The notes beneath the pieces are model-generated. The model was given only the letters and a program-made list of their open reading frames with translations. It was not told the origin of the DNA and did no database searches. Position numbers and translations under genes: made by a program. A stretch of DNA of 46,894 bases from JALCSJ01 sp036788835 (GTDB taxonomy: Bacteria > Bacillota > Negativicutes > Acidaminococcales > Acidaminococcaceae): positions 1 through 46,894 of the forward strand of contig DAIQMR010000020.1 of the NCBI GenBank assembly GCA_036788835.1, given 5' to 3'. Below are positions 40,186 to 46,894 of this stretch, piece after piece. Each line of letters starts with the position of its first letter. Positions within the stretch are counted from its first letter, which is position 1.

Positions 40186-41556
40186 TTATTTTTCCTCTAA
40201 ATATTTTTCTAAAGGCTTTGCTCTTTCCAAAGTTTCGACCGCTTCCCCGGGGAAAACAATATTTAAGAATACGGCGATAAGCGTGCTGAGCACTACGGGT
40301 GATTTGGCAAAAATAGTAGTCACCCAGGTCGGGAAAAGGGCCAGGGATTCAGGAACCAAGAAGACGCCCATGCCGATAGCCACGGAAATACCCACAACAG
40401 AAGCATCCCGCTGACTTAAATTGTTTGAGGTAATCAGCTTAATGCCTGTAACGGCAATAGAAGCAAATACCATCATAGTAGCCCCGCCCAGAACAGCGTA
40501 GGGAACGGTAGTCAATAAAGCAGCGAATTTCGGCAGCAGTCCGGCAACAAGAATAATCACACCGGCCAGGCCTAGGGTAGCACGGTTAACGACTTTGGTA
40601 GTAGAAACAATACCAACGTTTTGACTATAGGTAGCAGTAGGCAGACAGCCTAACAAGGCCCCGACAATATTAGAAACACCATAGCCTAAAATTGCACCAT
40701 GCAATTCCTTAGTGCTAGGCTCACGATTCAGTCCTCCGGCTGTGGTAGCGGAGAAATCCCCGATAGCCTGAATAGAGTTGATAACAAACAGCAATCCCAT
40801 GGCAATGCAGGCAGTAGGCTCAAAGGTCAGGCCGAAATGCAGAACCGAAGGAATATAGATGAAACCTGCGGCACCTATATTGGAAAAATTTACCATGCCG
40901 AAAAACATGGAAAAAACATAGCCTAATCCCATGCCTAACAATAAGGATGCTAATTTAAATATTCCTTTACCATAGTGCTGAAAGCAAAGAACAGCAGCCA
41001 AGGTAAAAATAGATACCAGCCAATTAGTGGGAGAACCATAGGTTTTACTTCCCACACCACCTGCCATATAGTTGATGGCCGTAGGATAGAGGGACAGACC
41101 GATGGTGAAAACTACTGTGCCGGCAATCAAGGGTGGAAAAAATCTACGAATCCTTTTAATAAAAAGACCGACCAGAATAGCACAAATACCGCCCACAACC
41201 TGAGCTCCCAAAATAGCAGGGACGCCGAATCCCGCAGCAATAGCCACCATGCTGGGCACGTAAGCAAAACTAATGCCCAGAATAACCGGCAAGCCGGAAC
41301 CTAAATGCAAACCCTCTTTATTACCAATGGGATAAAGCTGTAAAAAAGTAGAAAGGGCAGAGACAATCAGGGAAGCTTGAATGAGCAGAACTCTTTCCTG
41401 GTTGGGCAGGTGAGCGACAGTGGAAATAATTAAGGCTGGAGTTACGCACCCTACAATCATGGCAACTACATGCTGCAAGGCTAAAGGAAAAGCTTCGGTG
41501 AATTTAGGTATACCGTTGAGTTCGAATAATGATGCAGATCTTTGAGGTAGTTTCAT
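40186..41556 (-). CDS. NCS2 xanthine/uracil permease family transporter
   Basis: A 456-residue nucleobase permease of the NCS2 (NAT) family with about 12-14 hydrophobic segments, predicted to import xanthine, urate or another purine with H+. Start MKLPQRSASLFELNGIP has AGGAGG nine bases upstream. Motifs are ALQHVVAMIVGCVTPALI in TM1, GSGLPVILGISFAYVPSM (xanthine/urate branch), QAIGDFSATTAGGLNREPS, and the signature region GALLGCLPTATYSQNVGIVSTTKVVNR (nearly the canonical TTYSQNVG). The divergently placed xanthine-dehydrogenase genes and adjacent carbamate kinase support purine uptake for catabolism. Exact substrate not provable. Confidence 0.9.
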   Translation of the reverse strand: MKLPQRSASLFELNGIPKFTEAFPLALQHVVAMIVGCVTPALIISTVAHLPNQERVLLIQASLIVSALSTFLQLYPIGNKEGLHLGSGLPVILGISFAYVPSMVAIAAGFGVPAILGAQVVGGICAILVGLFIKRIRRFFPPLIAGTVVFTIGLSLYPTAINYMAGGVGSKTYGSPTNWLVSIFTLAAVLCFQHYGKGIFKLASLLLGMGLGYVFSMFFGMVNFSNIGAAGFIYIPSVLHFGLTFEPTACIAMGLLFVINSIQAIGDFSATTAGGLNREPSTKELHGAILGYGVSNIVGALLGCLPTATYSQNVGIVSTTKVVNRATLGLAGVIILVAGLLPKFAALLTTVPYAVLGGATMMVFASIAVTGIKLITSNNLSQRDASVVGISVAIGMGVFLVPESLALFPTWVTTIFAKSPVVLSTLIAVFLNIVFPGEAVETLERAKPLEKYLEEK

Positions 41557-41633
41557 GATAATGTCCTCCTGTTTGTCTTTATGTCTCCGTTGTTTTCATC
41601 TCTTTTTCACACATTTATATTACTATCCCTATG

Positions 41634-42581
41634 TTAGTGAAGCCTGGTACCGGTTTTTCCCAGAATGCCTTCTTTGGCTTTTTCCAGTAGGGTAATCAGC
41701 GCAGTACGACCGGGCTTGGATTCTACGAATTTAATAGCTGCCTGCACTTTGGGCAGCATGGAGCCGGCTGCAAATTGATTTTCACCAATATATTTCTTAG
41801 CAGTGGCCACATCTAAATCAGATAACCATTCCTGGTTCGGTGTACCGAAGTTAATGGCCACCTTTTCTACGGCCGTAAGGATAATCAAAAAGTCAGCTTC
41901 CAGATTTTCGGCTAAAAGAGCACTGGCAAAATCCTTGTCAATAACAGCGCTGGCACCTTTCAGATGATTGCCCTGACGGGTTACGGGAATGCCGCCGCCG
42001 CCGCAGGCAATAACCACCTGACCGGAATTGACCAGGGAACTGATGGCATCCAGCTCTACGATTTCAACTGGTTTTGGAGAGGCAACCACACGACGATAGC
42101 CACGTCCGGAATCTTCTTTCATTATGTATCCGTAGTTTTTGGCAGCCATGTCAGCCTGCTCTTTGGTCATAAAATGCCCGATGGGCTTAGTGGGATTCAG
42201 GAAAGCCGGATCATTTTCATCAACACGGACCTGGGTAACCATGGTAGTAACAGGAATATTTGTAATATTTCTGTTCCGCAGTTCTTCCCGAAGGGCATTT
42301 TGCAAGTCGTAGCCTATATACGCCTGAGACATGGCAACGCACACGGACAGTGGGGTATTAGGCTGTTTGGGGTCTTCTCTGGACAGAGCAGCCATAGCAT
42401 GATTAATCATGCCGACTTGGGGACCGTTGCCATGGACGATGACAACTTGACAATCCTCCTGAATAAGGTCTACGATAGCTTTAGCGGTGGTTTTGACAGC
42501 TATCATTTGCTCCGGCAAGGTATCGCCTAAGGCGTTACCACCTAAAGCAATAACAATACGTTTTTGTTTTTTCACTGACAT
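41634..42581 (-). CDS. arcC: Carbamate kinase
   Basis: Transfers phosphate from carbamoyl phosphate to ADP, giving ATP plus carbamate. 315 residues from ATG 42581 (MSVKKQKRIVIALGGNALG); AAAGG lies nine bases upstream, while the ATG at 42590 directly abuts the SD. Motifs are VIVHGNGPQVG, QAYIGYDLQNALREEL, EDSGRGYRRVVASPKP, VIACGGGGIPV, VIDKDFASALLAENLEAD and LTAVEKVAINFGTP, with MLPKVQAAIKFVESK, all family hallmarks. No arginine deiminase or ornithine carbamoyltransferase is present here; beside a purine permease and a xanthine-dehydrogenase-type enzyme, the carbamoyl phosphate more likely comes from purine/ureide breakdown (as for YqeA-type kinases). Confidence 0.95.
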   Translation of the reverse strand: MSVKKQKRIVIALGGNALGDTLPEQMIAVKTTAKAIVDLIQEDCQVVIVHGNGPQVGMINHAMAALSREDPKQPNTPLSVCVAMSQAYIGYDLQNALREELRNRNITNIPVTTMVTQVRVDENDPAFLNPTKPIGHFMTKEQADMAAKNYGYIMKEDSGRGYRRVVASPKPVEIVELDAISSLVNSGQVVIACGGGGIPVTRQGNHLKGASAVIDKDFASALLAENLEADFLIILTAVEKVAINFGTPNQEWLSDLDVATAKKYIGENQFAAGSMLPKVQAAIKFVESKPGRTALITLLEKAKEGILGKTGTRLH

Positions 42582-42614
42582 AGTTAACATCCTTTCTGCT
42601 TTACGGAAGGCAGA

Positions 42615-43274
42615 TTAATCTATTGTTTGAGGCTTGTTGTTTTTTATATCGATATAGCTGTATAGCGTGAATTTGGAAATGCCGAAATATTTAGAAATCT
42701 TGTCTCCTGATCTAGTAATGAGGAAGGCACCTGCATCGTTAAGGAAACGAATGGCTTTCACTTTCTCGTCCTTATTCATAAGGGCGGCAGGCTTGCCGAT
42801 TAAGGCCACGGATTCTTCTATTAATTCCGAAAGAAGCTCATTGACATTATGGGTAATCTGACCGGGCTTTTCCTTTTTGTTTTCGTCTTCAATGTGGACT
42901 ATTTCCTTAATCGCTTGGTCAACAGCCAAAAGGTTGCTGATATCGTAGTTAATGCCAAGAATGTAGTCGATTTCCGTGTTATCCTCGTTGCGAATGAAAA
43001 TAGTGCTGGATTTGAGAACTTTACCGTCGCTGGTTCTGATTAAGTACCCAAGATGATCTTTGAGGGCCGCCGTATCTTTCTTAAGGGCCTCCAGAACTAC
43101 TTTGGATGGACCATCGCCGATGTTTCGATCTGTAATATTACCATTGACAATATAAACAATAGAACGGTTAATATCCTGAGTTTTTAAATCATGAATGATA
43201 ATTTCGCAGGAAGGACCGAACTGTTTTGCAAAACCGTTAGCCAATTGTGTCAGTAGGCCAAGAGTTTGAGACAT
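42615..43274 (-). CDS. YheO-like PAS/HTH transcriptional regulator
   Basis: A 219-residue regulator with a YheO-like PAS_6 domain (about 1-120; FGPSCEIIIHDLKTQD, STIFIRNEDNTEIDYILGINYDIS) and a C-terminal HTH (about 165-215; EKVKAIRFLNDAGAFLI then ISKYFGISKFTLYSYID), the DauR/YheO arrangement. ATG 43274 (MSQTLGLLTQLANGF) has AAAGGGGTG upstream; the earlier ATG at 43334 is not used. It ends 33 bases before arcC on the same strand and is divergent from the hydroxylase operon across 188 bases, so it is the obvious candidate regulator of both arms. A minus-strand TATAAT lies near 43316-43311. Confidence 0.88.
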   Translation of the reverse strand: MSQTLGLLTQLANGFAKQFGPSCEIIIHDLKTQDINRSIVYIVNGNITDRNIGDGPSKVVLEALKKDTAALKDHLGYLIRTSDGKVLKSSTIFIRNEDNTEIDYILGINYDISNLLAVDQAIKEIVHIEDENKKEKPGQITHNVNELLSELIEESVALIGKPAALMNKDEKVKAIRFLNDAGAFLITRSGDKISKYFGISKFTLYSYIDIKNNKPQTID

Positions 43275-43462
43275 AAAAAACACCCCTTTCTTTATTTGCC
43301 CATTTGTATTATTATATAGGGAGGGAGAAGCCACTTTCCTAAAAAAAAATTAGGTTCGTATATCATTATCATATCATAAGTTTGAAGATTTGCAAGAAAA
43401 TTTTTAGGCATTCAAAAAAAGTTTTATCAAGAGGTAAAATTTAAAAGAAATGTGGTGAAAAA

Positions 43463-45604
43463 ATGGATGTGCTGGAGAAACATGTGGTGAAAAGGGATCA
43501 CGAGGACAAGGTCAGCGGCAAAGCCAAGTATGTAGCAGATGTTTCTTTGCCCGGTCTGCTGACCGGCAAGCTGCTGCGGTCGACAAAGGCGAAAGCTGTA
43601 ATACTGGACATCAAGCTGCCAAGCATACCGGCAGGGTACTACATTGTAGATGCTCATGATGTACCCGGAGAAAATTATGTGTCCATGGTAGATAACAGGG
43701 ACACCTGTATTTTTGCTCAGGGCAGAGTGGAGTTTATAGGTGAGCCCATTCTCATGGTAGTAGGGCAGGACGAGAAAATTATCGACCAAATCTTAAAAGA
43801 TATTATTGTGGTTTATCAGGATGAAACACCTGTCTTTGATGTTAAGGAATCTAAAACTGTTTTTTATGAGTTTGAAGATAATAAAGGAGATGTGGCCAAA
43901 GCCTTCCGGGAAGCCGATAGAGTCTTTACAGAAGAATATCATACTGGTTACCAGGAGCAGGTTTATCTGGAGACTCAGGGTATGTTGGCTTATTATGAGG
44001 GAGATGTGCTGGTTGTCAGAGGCTCTATGCAGTGCCCTTATTATTTGGTAAGTGCTGTGAAGATTGCCATGGGGCTGAAAGACAATAGTCAGCTGAAAGT
44101 GCAGTTTGACTATACCGGTGGTGCTTTTGGCGGGAAGGAAGACTATCCTTCTGTGCTGGCCTGCCAAACTGCCGTAGCCACGAAAAAGGTCGGTCATCCG
44201 GTTCGGGTTGTCCTGGAGCGCCGAGAAGATATAACTGTTACTTCCAAACGCCACCCGGCCTATATGACCTATAAAACATCATTAAAAGACGGGAAAATTA
44301 CCGGGATGGATATAGACCTGGTATATGATGGCGGAGCATACAAAACTCTGTCCCTGGTTGTTTTGCAAAGAGGTATTATCGGTACCATCGGAGTTTACCG
44401 AATCGACAACCTCCATGTCCGGGGCAGGGCCGTAAAGACCAATAGCGTACCTAATGGGGCTTTCCGCGGGTTTGGTGGCCCTCAGGTTTTCTTTGCCATG
44501 GAGATGCATATGAGCCATTTGGCCAAAGAGCTGGGACGGGATACCTTGGCTTTTAAAAAGGAATATATGGTGAAGCAGGGAGATGCTACCAGCACTAATG
44601 GTAAATATCATTTTCCTGTGGTTCTGCCTGAAATGCTGGACAAGGTTGAAGCCATGTCGGGCTACAGCAAAAAATATCAGGAATACAGCAAACCTCAGAC
44701 CGGACGGTACAGAAAAGGTATCGGTCTATCTATGGCGTACCACGGCTGTGGTTTCACCGGCAATGGTGAACGTGATTTAATCAAGGCCGTTATGAAGTTA
44801 GTAAAACATGAAGACGATACTGTAGAAATCCTGGCCGTAAATACCGATATGGGCCAGGGCATCAGAACAACATTCTGTAAGATTGTTTCCGCTATTTTGG
44901 GAATTCCTGAAAAACAGGTTATTTATAATAATCCCAATACCGGTCACGTGCCGGATTCGGGACCCACTGTGGCCAGCCGTTCCATGATGAGCGTCGGTAA
45001 GCTGCTGGAAAGAGCCTGTCTGAAATTAAAGGCACAGTGGAAGAGCGGTGTCCGTCAAGAGTTTGAGGAACATTATCAGCAACCGGATTTTCTTATTAAT
45101 TGGGATTTGGATACCTTCTCCGGTGATGCCTATCCCACCTATGCCTGGTCTGTGAATGTGGTAGAACTTGAGATTGATACATTAACGGGCGGTAGTGATG
45201 TGCTGGGTGCCTGGGGTGTGTATGATATTGGTCACGCCATTGATGAGGCTATTTGCCGGGGCCAGATGGAAGGCGGTTTCCTGCAGGGTATCGGTTACGG
45301 CGGTATGGAGCAAATGCAGGCCAGAAATGGCAAGCTGAACAATACCAGTCTCAGTGATTATATTATTCCTACTGCCATGGATGTGCCTCATATGGAAGTA
45401 GCCTTTGTGGACAATCCTTATCCATATGGGCCTTTCGGGGCCAAAGGGGCCGGAGAATTGCCGGCGGTAGGCGGTGCCCCTGCCTATGTGGAAGCCGTGG
45501 AAACGGCTTTGCACACCAAATTGTATAAGACACCGATTTCTATGGAAGATATAGAAGATATTTTAGGAGCGGAGGAGGGCCGGGGAAATGACAGCCAAAA
45601 TTAA
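43463..45604 (+). CDS. xdhA: Xanthine-dehydrogenase-type molybdenum-binding subunit
   Basis: The large catalytic subunit (713 residues) of a three-subunit molybdenum hydroxylase. N-terminal part: KVSGKAKYVADVSLPG. Cofactor-contact motifs: GGAFGGKEDYPS, RGFGGPQVFFAMEMHM, DMGQGIRTTFCKI, and GAKGAGELPAVGGAPA near the C-terminus with the catalytic Glu. Substrate is likely xanthine, hypoxanthine or a related purine, given the NCS2 permease beside it, but nicotinate- or aldehyde-type hydroxylases share these motifs. The SD is weak (GTGGTG). It overlaps the iron-sulfur subunit gene by 17 bases. Cofactor supply would come from the moa/mod/XdhC genes at 31164-38352. Confidence 0.93.
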   Translation: MDVLEKHVVKRDHEDKVSGKAKYVADVSLPGLLTGKLLRSTKAKAVILDIKLPSIPAGYYIVDAHDVPGENYVSMVDNRDTCIFAQGRVEFIGEPILMVVGQDEKIIDQILKDIIVVYQDETPVFDVKESKTVFYEFEDNKGDVAKAFREADRVFTEEYHTGYQEQVYLETQGMLAYYEGDVLVVRGSMQCPYYLVSAVKIAMGLKDNSQLKVQFDYTGGAFGGKEDYPSVLACQTAVATKKVGHPVRVVLERREDITVTSKRHPAYMTYKTSLKDGKITGMDIDLVYDGGAYKTLSLVVLQRGIIGTIGVYRIDNLHVRGRAVKTNSVPNGAFRGFGGPQVFFAMEMHMSHLAKELGRDTLAFKKEYMVKQGDATSTNGKYHFPVVLPEMLDKVEAMSGYSKKYQEYSKPQTGRYRKGIGLSMAYHGCGFTGNGERDLIKAVMKLVKHEDDTVEILAVNTDMGQGIRTTFCKIVSAILGIPEKQVIYNNPNTGHVPDSGPTVASRSMMSVGKLLERACLKLKAQWKSGVRQEFEEHYQQPDFLINWDLDTFSGDAYPTYAWSVNVVELEIDTLTGGSDVLGAWGVYDIGHAIDEAICRGQMEGGFLQGIGYGGMEQMQARNGKLNNTSLSDYIIPTAMDVPHMEVAFVDNPYPYGPFGAKGAGELPAVGGAPAYVEAVETALHTKLYKTPISMEDIEDILGAEEGRGNDSQN

Positions 45605-46070
45605 TTTTCTTTTAAATGGTAAAAAGGTCAGCTCTGCAAGCAGTCCGGGAGCAAAGCTTCTGGATGTGCTGAGGCAGGAATTCGGGGATACGGATGTTAA
45701 ATGCGGCTGCAAAGAAGGAGAATGCGGTGCCTGCTCTGTGCTTATTAACGGCGTAGTGGCCAATTCCTGTATGGTAGCTTTGGGAGCTGTACAAAATAAG
45801 GAAGTACTTACGGTATCCGGATTCGCCCAGGTTCAGAAGGAACGTTTCGATGCGCTGCAGAAAGCTTTTGCAGAGGTCAGTGCCGTTCAGTGCGGTTTCT
45901 GTATTCCCGGCATGATTCTGTCCTCGGAATCTCTTTTGAATAAAAATCCTCATCCTTCTTTGACGGAAATCAGAGAAGGCATTTCCGGAAATTTATGCCG
46001 GTGCACCGGCTATAACGCTATTGTGCAGGCAGTGCAAATCGCTGCACAGAAAGGGGCGGGACTATGGTAG
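45588..46070 (+). CDS. xdhC: Xanthine-dehydrogenase-type [2Fe-2S] subunit
   Basis: A 160-residue electron-transfer subunit with two [2Fe-2S] clusters. The N-terminal plant-ferredoxin-like cluster is CGCKEGECGACSVLINGVVANSC. The C-terminal cluster is CGFCIPG followed by NLCRCTGYNAI, the standard set for this family. Start MTAKINFLLNGKKV lies inside the end of xdhA (17-base overlap), and its end overlaps the FAD subunit by seven bases, so the three are translationally coupled. The symbol follows E. coli XdhC (iron-sulfur subunit) and is different from the XdhC/CoxI maturation protein at 37423. Confidence 0.95.
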   Translation: MTAKINFLLNGKKVSSASSPGAKLLDVLRQEFGDTDVKCGCKEGECGACSVLINGVVANSCMVALGAVQNKEVLTVSGFAQVQKERFDALQKAFAEVSAVQCGFCIPGMILSSESLLNKNPHPSLTEIREGISGNLCRCTGYNAIVQAVQIAAQKGAGLW

Positions 46071-46873
46071 AGAGCTATTATCCTACTTCTTTGGCAGAAG
46101 CATTGGCAATCAGAAATACACAGACAGTGGTACCTTATGCAGGCGGTACTGATCTGATGATGAAAGACCGAGAAGAAACTTCTTTGTTGTTTTTAAATCA
46201 GGTCAAAGAAATGCAGGAAGTAAAAAAGGATGACAAATATTTGCGCATAGGGGCCGGCTGCACCTTTACGAATCTCTTGGCCAATCCTTTGATACCGGAT
46301 ATTTTGAAGGCTGCTTTGAGCAGACTGGCAGCTCCCGCTATCCGCAATATGGGAACTTCCGGTGGCAATATTTGCAACGGTTCACCTAAAGCCGACAGCG
46401 CCTTGATTTACTATGTGCTGGACGCTCAGCTTCGTCTGTGCAGCAGCACAGGGGAACGTTTGGTGCCAATTACCGAATTCTACATGGGACGGGGTAAGAC
46501 TGTTCTCCAACCGGACGAAATACTAGTAGAAATTCTCCTACCTTTAGGGGATTGGAGTAATTACTACTATGAAAAAGTCGGAGCTAGAAAAGCTCTGGCT
46601 ATTTCCCGGTTATCCTTTGGCGCGCTGCTGGAAATCAAAGACGAAAAAATTGTTAAATTCACAGCGGCATTCGGCGCTATAGACAACACCATTTTGCGTA
46701 TGAAAGATATAGAAGCAAAAGTCGTGGGATTAACTGTAGCAGAGGCAACAGCACGCCACAAAGAGATTATGGACGCCTACGCGGCCCAAATCAATCCCAT
46801 CTCCGGGCGTATCTCGGCTAGGTATCGTAAGCAAGTAAGCTTAAATCTGCTCAATGATTTCTTATGTAAGTAA
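46064..46873 (+). CDS. xdhB: Xanthine-dehydrogenase-type FAD-binding subunit
   Basis: A 269-residue FAD subunit passing electrons from the iron-sulfur subunit to its acceptor. FAD-binding motifs are VPYAGGTDLMMKDRE (GGTDL) and MGTSGGNICNGSPKADSA (the second FAD motif, TSGGNICNGSPxAD). Length (about 270-290) is typical for separate XdhB proteins, and the gene is complete, ending 21 bases before the window edge. It overlaps the preceding gene. The operon order Mo subunit, Fe-S subunit, FAD subunit is common in anaerobic purine clusters, whose other genes may lie beyond the edge. Confidence 0.94.
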   Translation: MVESYYPTSLAEALAIRNTQTVVPYAGGTDLMMKDREETSLLFLNQVKEMQEVKKDDKYLRIGAGCTFTNLLANPLIPDILKAALSRLAAPAIRNMGTSGGNICNGSPKADSALIYYVLDAQLRLCSSTGERLVPITEFYMGRGKTVLQPDEILVEILLPLGDWSNYYYEKVGARKALAISRLSFGALLEIKDEKIVKFTAAFGAIDNTILRMKDIEAKVVGLTVAEATARHKEIMDAYAAQINPISGRISARYRKQVSLNLLNDFLCK

Positions 46874-46894
46874 AGAATTATAATGAACAAAAGC

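Noticed and set aside
43793..44254. 153-codon minus-strand ORF inside xdhA
   Set aside because: Shadow of a strongly supported catalytic subunit; no SD or domain.

Overview
The window looks like chromosomal DNA of an anaerobic, gut-type Firmicute, most likely a Negativicute (Acidaminococcaceae or Phascolarctobacterium-like). This is an inference from gene content: a T-box-controlled glyQS, a CcpN/DUF299 regulator pair next to PEP synthase, a dnaG-rpoD operon with an unusually large RpoD, and an anaerobic purine/molybdenum-hydroxylase region. No species can be proved from the sequence alone. One run of 100 N (24151-24250) marks an assembly gap inside rpoD.

Layout. 1-186 is the 3' end of an IS200/IS605-type tnpB with its right-end hairpin. 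239-3949 is a set of four exported proteins, including a nucleoside hydrolase and a 5'-nucleotidase. 4033-8259 (minus) is a three-gene signalling unit: a degenerate kinase-like 7TM protein, a sensor kinase and a LuxR-type regulator. 8485-11764 is a ydjI-ydjG-ydjH-like envelope-stress module without pspA. Then come tRNA-Arg, a GT39 glycosyltransferase, an unknown gene, and T-box-glyQ-glyS. 17972-21877 holds ppsA, a CcpN-like repressor and a DUF299 PEP-synthase regulator; both regulator genes appear to start with AUU. 22067-26288 is dnaG-rpoD, followed by a CAT-anticodon tRNA, an APC amino-acid permease and a BvgS-like hybrid sensor kinase.

31164-46873 is a molybdenum/purine region. It contains molybdopterin-cofactor genes (MoeA/MoaB-like, moaC, moaA, MOSC-MoaB fusion), modABC molybdate uptake, an XdhC-type accessory protein, an NCS2 purine permease, carbamate kinase, a YheO-like regulator and a three-subunit xanthine-dehydrogenase-type hydroxylase. 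Together these would import molybdate, build and insert the cofactor, import a purine, oxidise it, and recover ATP from carbamoyl phosphate. An AT-richer insert (about 38440-40062) with a tiny ORF and an ABC-2 exporter interrupts this region and lies next to IS-end remnants.

Most notable signals: (i) a primary sigma factor with a histone-H1-like Lys/Ala/Pro/Val tail and a large insertion between regions 1.2 and 2.1; (ii) two adjacent regulator genes with apparent AUU starts; (iii) CcpN-type boxes in the ppsA promoter; (iv) the micro-ORF/exporter island; (v) three dispersed IS200/IS605 right-end hairpins, two of which flank the xdhC-type gene.
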